Origin: Lysobacter enzymogenes
Lineage (GTDB): Bacteria > Pseudomonadota > Gammaproteobacteria > Xanthomonadales > Xanthomonadaceae
Direction: 5' to 3'
NCBI RefSeq assembly: GCF_017355525.1
Contig: NZ_CP067395.1
Location: 1,612,001 to 1,676,000 of the forward strand
Length of the DNA stretch: 64,000 nucleotides
Position 1 is the first letter of the stretch, and each line of letters begins with the position of its first letter. The position numbers and the translations under genes are program-made. The notes under the pieces are model-generated. The model made no database searches, was not told the origin of the DNA, and worked only from the letters and a program-made list of their open reading frames with translations. Of this stretch, positions 28,301-37,059 are shown piece by piece.

Positions 28301-31300
28301 CCGGTGATCTTGCCGCCGACGGTGCCCGACAGCTCGGCGCCGAGGGTGTGGCTGCTGCTCTCGGTGTGCTTCTTGCTGAACTCGGTCGAGGTCGCCGCCA
28401 TCAGGTTGACCGCGTTGCCGGAAATGCCGACCCGGTCCTTGGCGAGCAGGTTGGCGCCTTCGGTGGTGACGTTGCCCTGCCCCGTGCCCTGGTACTTGGC
28501 GTCGACGCCGGCGATCAGCGACAGATTGCCGCCGTTGGCGCTGAGGGTGCTGGTCACCGCCTTGCTGGTCTGGCCGGTGCCGTCTTCGCCCTTGCGGGTG
28601 CGGCTGTACAAGGTCTGGTTCGGCGCCGCGCCCGGCTTGAGGTTGCGGCTGAGGTCGTTCTTGTCGCTGGCCGACATCGTGCTGTCGGTGTTGTACGCCG
28701 CCAGGATGTCGATGTTGCGGCCGGCGGTGATGGCGATGTCGCGGTCGGCCAGCACCTTGCTGGCGACGATCTGCGCATCGCGGCCGGCGTCGATGCTGAC
28801 GTCGGTGCCGGTGATGCGGCTGCCGGCCTGGCTGACGCCGTTGCCGATCTTGAACTGGCTGGCCTTGTTGCTGGTGTAGTTGATGCCCTCGGCGATGCCG
28901 CGCGACAGGCCGCTGCTCTTGCTCGAGGAGAAGCTGGCGGTCTGCTTGTACTCCTGCGCGCTTTCGATGCGCACGTCGCGGCCGGCGCTAAGCACCGCCT
29001 GGCGTTCGGCGTTGACTTCGCTGCCGCGCACGATCAGGTCGTTGCCGGCCGACAGGACCACATCGCGCCCGGACAGATTGCTGCCGATCGCGCTGACGCT
29101 GTTCTCGCCGTCGAGCTTGGAACTGCTGCTGCGCACCAGCATCTTGCGGCCGGAGGATTCCTGCGTGGTCAGCACCGAGTCGGCGCGCACGCCGGCATCG
29201 ATGCGGATGTCGTTGCCGGCGTCGACCGCCAGGGTGCCGGCGGCCGCGACCGTGGCCGCGCGCGCGTTGACGTCGTGGCCGGCGACGATGGCGACGCTGC
29301 CGCCGCCGAGGATCGCCGAACCGACCTCGCTGGTCTGCGCGGCCATGCCGCTGGCCTTGGTGTTGCCGCTGCGGCCGGTGGCATAGGCCGAATAGCCCTG
29401 GGTCACCGTGCCGACGGTGACGTCGCGCCCGGCCTTGACCAGGGTGCGTCCGTCCGCGCCGGCATTGGCCAGCACCGCGCCGGCCAGGTTGACGTCGCGT
29501 CCGGCCGAGGCCAGCAGGATGCCGCCGGGATTGCTGACGTAGACGCCGGCGATCCGGTCGATGTTGCTGCCGGTCAGCAGACCAATGGCGTTGCCGGTGG
29601 TGGTGCGGATGTTGATGTCGTTGCCGGCGGTCAGCATCGCCGCGTCGCGCGCGTTGATGCTGCCGCCGATGTTGTTCAGATCGTGGAGCGCGTTGAGGTT
29701 GACCTGGCCGCCGTCCATGCGCCCGCCGAGGTTGTCGATGTTCTGCGCGTTGATCGCCAGCAACTGGCGGCCGGCGATGGTGCTGGTGTTGACCACGCCG
29801 CCGGCGCTGTCGATGCGGGTGGTGGCGCCGCTGAGCAGCGCGCCGGACCCGTCGATGTCGCCCGGCCGCACCCGCACGTACACCTGCGGCACCAGCACGC
29901 GCTGGCTGCCGCCGCCGGGCAGGGCCACGGTCTGCTCGACCAGCCAGACGATGTCGCTGGTCAGCTGCGCCATCTGCGCCGCGCTCAGCGCCACGCCGGG
30001 GCGCAGGCCGTATTGCGCGGCGAAGGTGGCGCCGGCGTTCATCAGCGCGGCGTACTGGGCTTCGTCGTTGCCGAAGCCCTCCAGGTAGCGGTAACCGGTC
30101 AGTTGCGCGATCTGCTCGCGGATCAGCTTCTGCTCGTAGAAACCGTCGCCGAGGCGCTTCTGGGTCAGGTTGCCGTCCATGCCGAGGCGGCTGAGCAGGT
30201 AGTCGCTGCTGAGCCAGCGGCGCTGGTCGGTGAAGCGCGGATCGGTTTCGATCAGGTAACGGCTGGCCGAATCCGGGCGCAGGCCGAACAGGCTGGCGCG
30301 CGGCACCGTCGCATCGGGCGAACGCGTGCGCACCACCATCGGCACCGATTCGGAACCGCCGGTGCCGTCGGCACCGGCGCCGCCATTGGCCGCGCCGGCC
30401 GCGGCGCCGGACGCGCGCGCGACGCCGCCGACGTTGGCCGGCACTTCGATCATGGTTTGCGCGCCAGCCCCGCCGACCGCGCCGGCGCCGCCGATCGCGG
30501 CGTTGACGCCGGTAGCGCCGGCGGCGCCCGGGTTGTAGCCCTGCACCGCGTTGACGTTGCGTTGCGGCTCGTACTTGTTGAGTTCGAAGGTTTCGTTGAT
30601 GTCGGACAGCGCGCCGCCGCCGACCAGCTTGCCCTCGTGGTTGATGACGGTGAACACCCGCTTGATGTTGCGGTTGCCGTTGAGCCCTTCGTTGAAGACT
30701 TCGCCGACGGTGGTCAGGTCGCCGCCGGCGACGATGCGGCTGCCGCGGTTGTGCAGGTTGCCGTCCAGCAGCATGTCGCCGCCGGACACGATGCGCGAGG
30801 GGTCGGCGTCGGTCGCGGTGTCCTCGGTCACCGCGTAGATCGTCGTCCACAGGCCGTAGCCTTCGCTGGAGAGCAATTCCCCCGGCGAGCCGTCGGGATT
30901 GCGCGCGTACACGAACGGCGACCCCGGCGCGTAGATGACCTCGTCGGGCAGGTACATGCGGTCCGCGCCGATCGGCGCGATCGCGATCAGCGGCGCCTTG
31001 GCCGGATTGGCCGGCGTGCCGATGCGCAGGTGTACGTCGTGGTTGTTGATCCGGTTCATGGCGATGGCCATGTCGCCGAGCGATTCGATCTCGGCGCTGA
31101 GATTGTTGAGCGTGCCGCCGCGGCCGGTCGCGCGGCGTTGCGCGTCGAGCGCGCCGCCGAGGCTCATGTCGCCGGCGCTGAAGATCAGCGCGTGCTCGCG
31201 GTTGTTGATCGTGCCCGCGCCGATGTCGAGCGTGGCGCGCGCGGCGATGGTGCCGGACTGGGCGCCCTCGACGTCGTTGTTGACGGTGCCGGCGCCGATC

Positions 31301-34300
31301 GAGACGTTGTCGCCGTAGATGCGGCCGCTGCCGAGGTTGTCGACGGTGCCGGCGTCGATGCGGGTGTCGCGGCCGTCGATCAGGCCGCGGTTGATGAGGT
31401 GCCCGGTGCCGACCACGGTGGTGGCGCCGACGATTTCGCCGCCGGCGCGGTTGTCGAGCGTCGCCGCGCTGACGGTCAACGTCCGCCCCGCCATCAGCTT
31501 GCCTTGCTGGGTCAGGGTGCCGGCGGTGGCGTAGCTGAGGTCGCGGTTGGCGGCGACTTCGCCGGTCTGGACCACGTCGCGGCTCAGCGCGATGCTCAGG
31601 TCCTGGTTCGACAGCACCCGGCCGTCGCCGCTGAAACCGGCGGCGTCGATGCGCAGGTTCTTGTCGGCGACCAGGGTGCCGCCGGTGTTGACCAGCTCCA
31701 GCGTCTTGGCGCCGGGATTGGCGCGGTTGGGATCGAGGATGTCCAGGGTGTCTGCGGCCGACATCAGGCCGCCGCTGTTGTCGATGCGTCCGGCGCTGGC
31801 GAGGACCACGTTGCGGTCGGCGCGGATCGCGCCGCTGCGGTTGTCCAGCGTCGCCGCGGCGAGGTTGACGTCGCGTCCTTCGATGCCCTGCCCCGCGCCC
31901 TGGGTCGCCGCGTTGACGACGCTGCCGGCTTGCAGCGACACCGCGCCGAGCGCGCGGATCAGCGCGCCGGTGTTGTCGATCGCGCCGGCGCGCAGGGTCA
32001 GGTCGCTCTTGGCCAAGGTCTGGCCGCCGCGGTTGTCGTAGCCCGCGCCGTGGGTGTCGATCAGCACACTGTCTTCGCCGAGCACCACGCCGCCGCCGGT
32101 GTTGGCGAAGGCGCCGGTGTCGGCGACGAGCGCGCGCTTGGCCGCGATCGAGCCGGCGCGGTTGTCGACCGCGCCGGCCGTCAACGTCAGCGTGTCGCCG
32201 CTGCTGATGCCGCCCTGGCCGTTGGCGCCGCCAGCGGCGTCGGCGTTGCTCAGCGCCGCGCCGTGGGTGTCGATGCGCAGCGCCTTGCCGGACTGGATCA
32301 GGCCGGCGTCGTTGTTCAACGCGCCGGAGCTCAGATCCAGGCCCTGGGTCGCGGCGATCACGCCCTTGCCGCGGTTGTCCAAGGCCTGCCCGCGGGTATC
32401 GATCGACACGCTGTCGCCGAACACCTGTCCGCCGGCATTGCTGAATCCGCCGTTGCTCAGGCTCAGCGCGCCGCCGGACTGCAGCTTGCCGGCGTCGTTG
32501 CGGGTCGTCGACACGGTGGCGACTTGCAGGCCGCCGCGCACCGCGGCGATCGTGCCGCCGCTGTTGTCGAGCCGCTCGGCCGAGAGCCGCGCATTGCCGT
32601 TGGCCGCGAGCGTGCCGCCGAGGTTGTTCAGCGCCGCGAGCGCCTGCACGTCCAGGTCGGCGACCGCGGCGATGCGGCCGCCGCTGTTGTCGAGCGCGCC
32701 GACGCGCAGCACCGCGTTGCCGCCGGCGGCGATGTCGCCGTTGCCGCGGTTGTCCAGGGTCTGCGCCACGTCGATGCGCAGGTCGGAGTTCTGCGCGGCG
32801 CGCAGGCTGCCGCCGCGGTTGCTGAGGCTGCCGGCCTGGATCCGCGCCGCGGCGTTGGCGGCGATCGCGCCGCCGTCGTTGTCGAGCGCGCCGGCGACGC
32901 TCACGCGCGCTTCGCCGTCGCCGCCGTGGACGATCTGGCCGCCGCGGTTGGCCAGCGAACCGGCCTGGATCGACACCTGTTTGGCGCCGGTCTTGGCGCC
33001 GTTGTGGTTGAACGCGCCGCTGAGGTCGACCGCGAGCGCGCCGTTGCCGGCGATCTGGCCGTTGTCGCCGTCGAAGCGGCCGCCGGCGATGCTCAGCGTG
33101 CCGCTGCCGGCGTGCTCGATCTTGCCGCCGGCGTTGCCGATGGTCGCGCCGCGCAGGCTCAGGTCGGCCGCGTTGACCGCGATGCGGCCGCCGTCGTTGC
33201 TGAGCGTGCCGCGCGCGGACAGCAGCGCCGCGGCGGTGCCGGTCTGGACGATCTCGCCGCCCTGGGCGTTGCGGAGGTTGCCGGCGCGCAGTTCGATCTG
33301 GCCGCCCTGCAAGCGGCCGCCTTCGTTGACCAGCGACTGCGTCGCGGCGGCATCGGCATCGATGCTGAGGCGGCCGCTCGCGACCACGTTGGCCCGACTC
33401 GCGAGCACGTCGCCCTGGCGCGCGCGCAGCGCGATCTCGGCCGCGCTGGTCTGGCCGCCGGACAGGTCCAGGCTGGCGCCGCTGAGGCTGGCGCCGCCGG
33501 CGGCGAGCTGGGTGCCGCGCACGACCACCGCACCGCTGGCGTCCACGCGCAGGTCGCCGGCCGCGCCGAGCTTGCCGTCGGCCTGCACGCCGGCGCCGAG
33601 CACGCCGCCGCTGTCGCCGGCGACGCTGCCGGCGGCGACGTTCAAATGGCGCCCGGCGGTGATCGCACCGCTGTTGCTCAAACCGGCGGTCAGCGCCAGC
33701 GCGGCATCGTTGCCCGCGCGCAGCTGGCCGCGGTTGCTGAGTTCGCGCGCGGACACGTTGAGGTCGCCCGCGGCGGCGGTCTGTCCGTCGCCGTTGTCGA
33801 ACGCGCCGGCGATGCTCAGGCGCGCGTTGCCCTGCGCCGATTGGATCGTGCCCTTGCCGTTGTCGAGCGCGCCGGCGCCGATCGCGGCATCGCGATTGGA
33901 CGCCAGCGTGCCGCCGCGGTTGTCCAGCGCGGCAGCGGCGGCGATGCTCAGCGCGCCGTTCGCCGCGACCGTGCCGCGGGCGTTGTCGAAGCGGCCGCCG
34001 ACGCTCAGCGCGGCATCGCCGGTGCTCGACAGCGTGCCGTCCTGGTTCAGCAGTTCGCCGCTGGCGGCGATGTTCAGGCGGCCGGCGTTGAGCTTGCCGC
34101 CGCGGTTGTCGAACTGTTCGACGCGGGCGTCGAACCGTTCGCTGACATCCAGGGTGCCGCCGCGATTGTCGAAGCGCGGCTGGGCGATGCTCATGCGCGC
34201 GACGCTGAGGCTGCCGCCGCGGTTGTCGAGGTCGGCGCTGTCGAGATCGATCGCGCCGCCGAGGTAGATCCGGCCGCCGTCGTTGCGCAAGGCGCCGGCC

Positions 34301-35721
34301 GCGGCGATCGCGCCGGGCGAGAGCGGCACGTAAGGCGGCGGGACGATGCCGCCGCCGGGTTCGCGGGTGCCGGGCGTGCCGGTGCCGGGCGTGCCGGTGC
34401 CCGGGGTGCCGCCGCCGGGCGTGCCGCCGCCCGGAGTGCCGCCGCCGGGCGTGCCGGGGTCGGTGCCTGGGGTCGGCGTCTGCGCGATCGGTTCCTGGCC
34501 GATGACGCCGCCGACGTTGCTGAGCTTCGGCGCGTTCAAGACCACGCCCGCGCGGCTGGTCTGGCGCAAGGTGCCGCCGCGGTTGTCGACGTCGCCGCTG
34601 GCGCTGCCCAGTTCCAGCCGGCCGCCTTCGATGGTGCCGCCCTTGCCCGCCGCGGCATTGCTCAGGTCGCCCTGCGTGGCGATCTTGAGGTTGCCGCCGC
34701 TGGACACGCGCCCGCTGTTGGCCAGCGCCGCGGCGCTGAGCGCGACGTCGGTGGTGCCTTGCAGGGTGCCGAGATTTTCCAGCCGGCCGGCGCTGGTGAC
34801 CACGAGCTGCCCGGCGCCGGCCAGGCCCGCGCCGGCTTGCGCCGACGCCGCCTGCACGGTGCCGGCGTTGCGCACGCCCAATCCCGCCTCGGTGCCGATC
34901 AGCGCGATCTTGCCGGCGTACATGCCGCCGAGCGCGGCCACGTCGAGCGCGTAGGCCGGCGCGGCGCCGCCGGCCGCGATCGTTTCGATGCGCCCGTGAT
35001 CGGCGTCGATGCGGTTGGCGCCGGTCACCACCTTGAGCTCGCCGGCCCAGATGCCGGCGTTGGCCTGGACCGCGCGCGCCAGGATCGCGGCGTAGTCGGT
35101 GCGGCTCAGGTCCAGGCCCTTGCCTTCGATGCTGACGGTGCCGCCGCGGACCAGGTAGCCGTCGAGGCCGCCGATCGCGCTGAGCTGCGGCGTGCCGGTG
35201 GTCAGGGTCGCGCGGCTGGCGTTGATGAAGCCGCCGCCGTCGACCGCGATGCCGGCGGGGTTGGCGATCACCACTTCGGCGCGTTGGCCGGCGACTTCCA
35301 GATAGCCGCGCAGACGGCTGGGATCGCCGCCGTTGACTTCGTTGAGGATGACCCGAGCGCCGCCGCCGGCCAGTTGCGGATTGCCCTGGACCCAGCCGCC
35401 GAGCTGGGTCTGGGCGTTGGTGCGGGCGTTGTTGAGGATCGCGCCCTGCGGATCGACGTTGAACTGCTGGTAGACGTTGCGGCTGACCCCGGCGGCCGAC
35501 GGGGTCTGGATGTTGATCAGCGGCACGCCGTTCGGCGCGGTCAGCAGCACCGGCCGTTGCGCGCCGGGCGCGTCGGGCGCGGCGACGATCTGGCCGTAGC
35601 CGGGCGGCGCCGCGAGCGCGGCGCACAGCACCGTCAGCGCGGCGGCCAGCGGCTTCAACACAGGGCGGCGCCCCGCGCCGACAGCGGCGGCGCGAGGCAG
35701 GAAGCTCGGGAGGGGAGTCAT
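25312..35721 (-). CDS. fhaB: Filamentous haemagglutinin / CdiA-like TPS exoprotein
   Basis: A 3,469-residue secreted giant. An N-terminal signal (1-43) is followed by the TPS secretion domain (about 45-290), with GNPQL at 113 and NPAGI at 154 as the NPNL/NPNGI-type motifs. The middle is a beta-helix of dozens of about 20-residue haemagglutinin repeats (LDNRGG, LSNRG, FDNGDG types), with a GTPGG/GTPGT low-complexity stretch near residues 420-450. An FHA-2-like part follows. A pretoxin region near residues 3050-3200 has the sequence EINAAVASNGTSQNF and two Cys pairs. The last 160 residues show PDYIG (D3348) and FEIKT (E3365, K3367), a PD-(D/E)XK-like nuclease signature, then a Pro-rich tail. 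Start 35721 replaces one 35 codons upstream. Adhesion and contact-dependent toxicity are both possible. Confidence 0.92.
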   Translation of the reverse strand: MTPLPSFLPRAAAVGAGRRPVLKPLAAALTVLCAALAAPPGYGQIVAAPDAPGAQRPVLLTAPNGVPLINIQTPSAAGVSRNVYQQFNVDPQGAILNNARTNAQTQLGGWVQGNPQLAGGGARVILNEVNGGDPSRLRGYLEVAGQRAEVVIANPAGIAVDGGGFINASRATLTTGTPQLSAIGGLDGYLVRGGTVSIEGKGLDLSRTDYAAILARAVQANAGIWAGELKVVTGANRIDADHGRIETIAAGGAAPAYALDVAALGGMYAGKIALIGTEAGLGVRNAGTVQAASAQAGAGLAGAGQLVVTSAGRLENLGTLQGTTDVALSAAALANSGRVSSGGNLKIATQGDLSNAAAGKGGTIEGGRLELGSASGDVDNRGGTLRQTSRAGVVLNAPKLSNVGGVIGQEPIAQTPTPGTDPGTPGGGTPGGGTPGGGTPGTGTPGTGTPGTREPGGGIVPPPYVPLSPGAIAAAGALRNDGGRIYLGGAIDLDSADLDNRGGSLSVARMSIAQPRFDNRGGTLDVSERFDARVEQFDNRGGKLNAGRLNIAASGELLNQDGTLSSTGDAALSVGGRFDNARGTVAANGALSIAAAAALDNRGGTLASNRDAAIGAGALDNGKGTIQSAQGNARLSIAGAFDNGDGQTAAAGDLNVSARELSNRGQLRAGNDAALALTAGLSNSGAITAGRHLNVAAGSVAGDSGGVLGAGVQADGKLGAAGDLRVDASGAVVVRGTQLAAGGASLSGASLDLSGGQTSAAEIALRARQGDVLASRANVVASGRLSIDADAAATQSLVNEGGRLQGGQIELRAGNLRNAQGGEIVQTGTAAALLSARGTLSNDGGRIAVNAADLSLRGATIGNAGGKIEHAGSGTLSIAGGRFDGDNGQIAGNGALAVDLSGAFNHNGAKTGAKQVSIQAGSLANRGGQIVHGGDGEARVSVAGALDNDGGAIAANAAARIQAGSLSNRGGSLRAAQNSDLRIDVAQTLDNRGNGDIAAGGNAVLRVGALDNSGGRIAAVADLDVQALAALNNLGGTLAANGNARLSAERLDNSGGTIAAVRGGLQVATVSTTRNDAGKLQSGGALSLSNGGFSNAGGQVFGDSVSIDTRGQALDNRGKGVIAATQGLDLSSGALNNDAGLIQSGKALRIDTHGAALSNADAAGGANGQGGISSGDTLTLTAGAVDNRAGSIAAKRALVADTGAFANTGGGVVLGEDSVLIDTHGAGYDNRGGQTLAKSDLTLRAGAIDNTGALIRALGAVSLQAGSVVNAATQGAGQGIEGRDVNLAAATLDNRSGAIRADRNVVLASAGRIDNSGGLMSAADTLDILDPNRANPGAKTLELVNTGGTLVADKNLRIDAAGFSGDGRVLSNQDLSIALSRDVVQTGEVAANRDLSYATAGTLTQQGKLMAGRTLTVSAATLDNRAGGEIVGATTVVGTGHLINRGLIDGRDTRIDAGTVDNLGSGRIYGDNVSIGAGTVNNDVEGAQSGTIAARATLDIGAGTINNREHALIFSAGDMSLGGALDAQRRATGRGGTLNNLSAEIESLGDMAIAMNRINNHDVHLRIGTPANPAKAPLIAIAPIGADRMYLPDEVIYAPGSPFVYARNPDGSPGELLSSEGYGLWTTIYAVTEDTATDADPSRIVSGGDMLLDGNLHNRGSRIVAGGDLTTVGEVFNEGLNGNRNIKRVFTVINHEGKLVGGGALSDINETFELNKYEPQRNVNAVQGYNPGAAGATGVNAAIGGAGAVGGAGAQTMIEVPANVGGVARASGAAAGAANGGAGADGTGGSESVPMVVRTRSPDATVPRASLFGLRPDSASRYLIETDPRFTDQRRWLSSDYLLSRLGMDGNLTQKRLGDGFYEQKLIREQIAQLTGYRYLEGFGNDEAQYAALMNAGATFAAQYGLRPGVALSAAQMAQLTSDIVWLVEQTVALPGGGSQRVLVPQVYVRVRPGDIDGSGALLSGATTRIDSAGGVVNTSTIAGRQLLAINAQNIDNLGGRMDGGQVNLNALHDLNNIGGSINARDAAMLTAGNDINIRTTTGNAIGLLTGSNIDRIAGVYVSNPGGILLASAGRDVNLAGAVLANAGADGRTLVKAGRDVTVGTVTQGYSAYATGRSGNTKASGMAAQTSEVGSAILGGGSVAIVAGHDVNARAATVAAAGTLAVDAGNDIRIDAGVRADSVLTTQESSGRKMLVRSSSSKLDGENSVSAIGSNLSGRDVVLSAGNDLIVRGSEVNAERQAVLSAGRDVRIESAQEYKQTASFSSSKSSGLSRGIAEGINYTSNKASQFKIGNGVSQAGSRITGTDVSIDAGRDAQIVASKVLADRDIAITAGRNIDILAAYNTDSTMSASDKNDLSRNLKPGAAPNQTLYSRTRKGEDGTGQTSKAVTSTLSANGGNLSLIAGVDAKYQGTGQGNVTTEGANLLAKDRVGISGNAVNLMAATSTEFSKKHTESSSHTLGAELSGTVGGKITGLYKQLEKARTATDKREQGAAALKAGYDAYKFANDDSLGKKIAGGVDQAAIDKAVAAGSSEAAMGNSPGGAAFGVSVSENRSRSREDTATFSTTQRGTEIQAGRIDVTARESDINIQGGKLQARDIALDAKRDVNLFAAQNTSATLGSSSGSSFGGGATVGFGSQNGVSVQVSMGGSRGRTTGFEVVHDNARLTATDSLSIKSGRDTNLRGAQLAGESVKLDVGRDLNIETLQDVTQYASDKSSRGLDLSLCIPPICYGEYVSVTAKYSSESVDHSYRSAGGQSGITAGSGGYDIRVRGNTDLVGGAIVSTATPDKNRLSTASLTSRDLENQQATSSSSSSVNLSFSSGSNAYAQGTGLGDQLLANAGRNLRSNLAAGSNGLPADGEQRSHTLSVISPGSVTITGTGDAGIDARSADNVAALTVRDPKTANDPLKNSLTLQQAAEIPKRQAEAQKRLELADKVGGVISGAIGDISGALNKELQDQENKRAAAAKEEPSKITAWADGSLEKTALHGLAGLIQAKIAEGNGSAGFLTGALNEQLAPLMAQFLESQGIKRDSVAFKELMKTGSTLLGIAVGTAAGGRTDVEINAAVASNGTSQNFLKHDQAAQMKRDFDACKARGSACGDEEIKAIASRYMALSQQNIDQVRAYIRAGDVAGVAALEGQAATAAAIDEAIPFGYGGMADVFRGWQNNIHQLGTVGGVGAIGGTDVQQATEVAQFRRDYCVGMSGGACDEAVKQALDDRVARYWALSAISAGVPLAVRAVGGLRPSTRTPAPARTPQEPSPIVGDGDLPNVYDLQKQQVARQVRQMTLADIEGPSVFVMPEQGQRISGQNAGVRLGAWGDGPNGLGTEIVQQLSPGGRSLMNGRGNGPDYIGGQIDTAKKIISGFEIKTTDTDNRQRVGDLPTRMRDWITEAATGKIKGQPISAADQAYAQGLNDLLQQGYTIKAYVVEVAVPKQGQTARPTVMVTPFPVPKGTPRPGTAPPLPPPPSKN
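34364..34455. repeat. 15-bp tandem repeats inside fhaB
   Basis: About six copies of a 15-bp unit (GGTGCCGGGCGTGCC and variants) encode the alternating GTPGG and GTPGT stretch near residues 420-450 of the exoprotein. It links the TPS domain part of the protein to the main repeat shaft. Copy number in such arrays often varies by slippage; the phase of 15 bp keeps the frame open. Confidence 0.85.
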
Positions 35722-35853
35722 AACGGTCGTCCGTGAGAAATGTTCGGTGGTGCGCGGTCTCAAGGCCTGACTGGCCGCGCTCCCCTGACAAGACGAGCCT
35801 GCTTGCGCGCGCCCCCATGCCCGCACGCCGCCGGCGCGGATTTTTTATCGAAT

Positions 35854-35869
35854 CGTGAGCGCAATCACG
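35854..35869. promoter_or_regulatory. CRP/Clp-like palindromic site
   Basis: CGTGAGCGCAATCACG matches GTGA-N6-TCAC, the core of CRP sites and of Clp, the CRP-like regulator of Xanthomonas and Lysobacter. The arms extend by one more matching C/G pair. It is centred about 140 bp upstream of the fhaB start and about 205 bp upstream of the divergent small gene at 36067. Clp control of fhaB is a reasonable inference; the site itself is what the sequence shows. Confidence 0.55.
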
Positions 35870-35919
35870 CCAGGCCGCTTCGCGAGTTCTTTAATGAATT
35901 CAATGAACTGCGGCAATAA

Positions 35920-35963
35920 ATCACAGTGCTTGCGCCAATCGATCACAGTATCTGCGCCGATGG
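35920..35963. repeat. 22-bp direct repeat in fhaB/pxpA-locus divergent region
   Basis: Two adjacent 22-bp units (35920-35941 and 35942-35963) share ATCACAGT at the start and TGCGCC near the end. The period equals two helical turns, as in tandem protein-binding sites. The surrounding gap (35722-36066, 345 bp) has AT-rich stretches at 35841-35855 and 35889-35921, a TAGACT -10-like box at 36004-36009, and no gene. Confidence 0.55.
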
Positions 35964-36066
35964 CCTTTTCCCGCCGGGATTGGGAAAAACCGCGCCGCCC
36001 CACTAGACTGCGGTCGCCTGTACCGGCCAGCGCGACCGGTACGTTCACCCGGAACCAGACCCACCC

Positions 36067-36231
36067 ATGAAATCCCACGTCGTCGGCGCCCTGATCCTGA
36101 TCGTCATCGGCACCTTGTTCCTGCTCAACAACCTGGGCTTCACCAATCTCAGCGTGACCAAGCTGTTGGTGACCTGGTGGCCGGCGATCCTGATCGCGGT
36201 CGGCCTGGGCCTGTTGTTCAAGCGCAACTGA
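36067..36231 (+). CDS. Small LiaI/LiaF-like (DUF5668-type) membrane protein
   Basis: A 54-residue protein with two hydrophobic helices. The first is HVVGALILIVIGTLFLLNNLG and the second WWPAILIAVGLGLLF, followed by KRN. The arrangement G-x-x-L-I-x-x-G-x-x-F-L-L-x-N and WWP is typical of the short DUF5668 / LiaI-LiaF transmembrane region. It starts 58 bp after a TAGACT -10-like box and ends 14 bp before pxpA, so it may be the first gene of that operon. Its function is unknown; family members are linked to envelope-stress sensing. Confidence 0.75.
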   Translation: MKSHVVGALILIVIGTLFLLNNLGFTNLSVTKLLVTWWPAILIAVGLGLLFKRN

Positions 36232-36245
36232 GCGCGCCTCGCGCC

Positions 36246-36989
36246 ATGTCCGCACGCATCGATTTCAACTGCGATCTCGGCGAAGGCTGCGGCGACGATG
36301 CGGCGATCCTGCCTTATGTGACCTCGGCCAACATCGCCTGCGGCGGCCACGCCGGCGACGCGGCGACGATGCGCGACACCCTGCGCCTGTGCCGCGCCCA
36401 CGGCGTCGCCGCCGGCGCGCATCCGGGCTACGCCGACCGCGAGCACTTCGGCCGCCGCGCGCTGGCGCTGAGCGGCGAGCAGGTCGTCGCGCTGGTGCGC
36501 GATCAGCTGGCGCGGCTAGCGGCGATCGCCGCAGAGGAAGGCGTCGCCCTGACCCACCTCAAGCCGCACGGCGCGCTGTACAACCTCGCCGCCGACGACC
36601 GCGACGTGGCCGAGGCCATCGCCGCCGCGGTGGCCGGCTTCGATCCGGGCCTGATCGTGTTCGGCCTGGCCCAGTCCGAACTCACCGACGCGGCCGCGCG
36701 CCGCGGCCTGCGCGTCGCCCACGAGGTGTTCGCCGAACGCGGCTACGCCGCCAACGGCCGGCTGCTGCCGCGCGGCCAACCCGGCGCGGTGATCGAATCG
36801 CTCGACGAGGCGGTCGCGCAGGTGCGCGAGCTCGCCGTGCACGGGCGCGTGCGCGCCGCCGGCGGAGAGTCGATCGAACTGCGCGCCGACACCTTGTGCC
36901 TGCACGGCGACCGCAGCGACGCGCCGCAGTTCGCGCGCGCGGTGCGCGCCGCGCTCGAAGCCGACGGCGTGAGGGTCGCGGCATTGTGA
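36246..36989 (+). CDS. pxpA: 5-oxoprolinase subunit PxpA (LamB/YcsF family)
   Basis: A 247-residue cytoplasmic protein. The N-terminus RIDFNCDLGEGCGDDAAILPYV contains the invariant D-L-G-E motif. It is followed by SANIACGGHAGDAATM and GAHPGYADREHFGRR, all LamB/YcsF signatures, and ends with LCLHGD near the C-terminus. It forms the ATP-dependent 5-oxoprolinase with PxpB and PxpC. ATG 36246 gives the standard N-terminus; the frame is open 23 codons earlier only because it overlaps the small membrane-protein gene. The subunit partners lie 22 kb upstream; here it heads a group with DUF969, DUF979 and pcp. Confidence 0.94.
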   Translation: MSARIDFNCDLGEGCGDDAAILPYVTSANIACGGHAGDAATMRDTLRLCRAHGVAAGAHPGYADREHFGRRALALSGEQVVALVRDQLARLAAIAAEEGVALTHLKPHGALYNLAADDRDVAEAIAAAVAGFDPGLIVFGLAQSELTDAAARRGLRVAHEVFAERGYAANGRLLPRGQPGAVIESLDEAVAQVRELAVHGRVRAAGGESIELRADTLCLHGDRSDAPQFARAVRAALEADGVRVAAL

Positions 36990-37059
36990 CCGCGGCGGTA
37001 CGCACGGCGAAGGATCGCTTCCATCCGATTTCGCTTCCGCCACGCGAGGACTCCGCCGC

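Noticed and set aside
25414..35736. A 3,440-codon open frame on the plus strand opposite fhaB
   Set aside because: It is an antisense shadow caused by the extreme GC bias and repetitive codons of fhaB. Its translation is low-complexity Ala/Arg/Asp/Val sequence with no domain, while the minus frame has clear TPS and haemagglutinin-repeat signatures.
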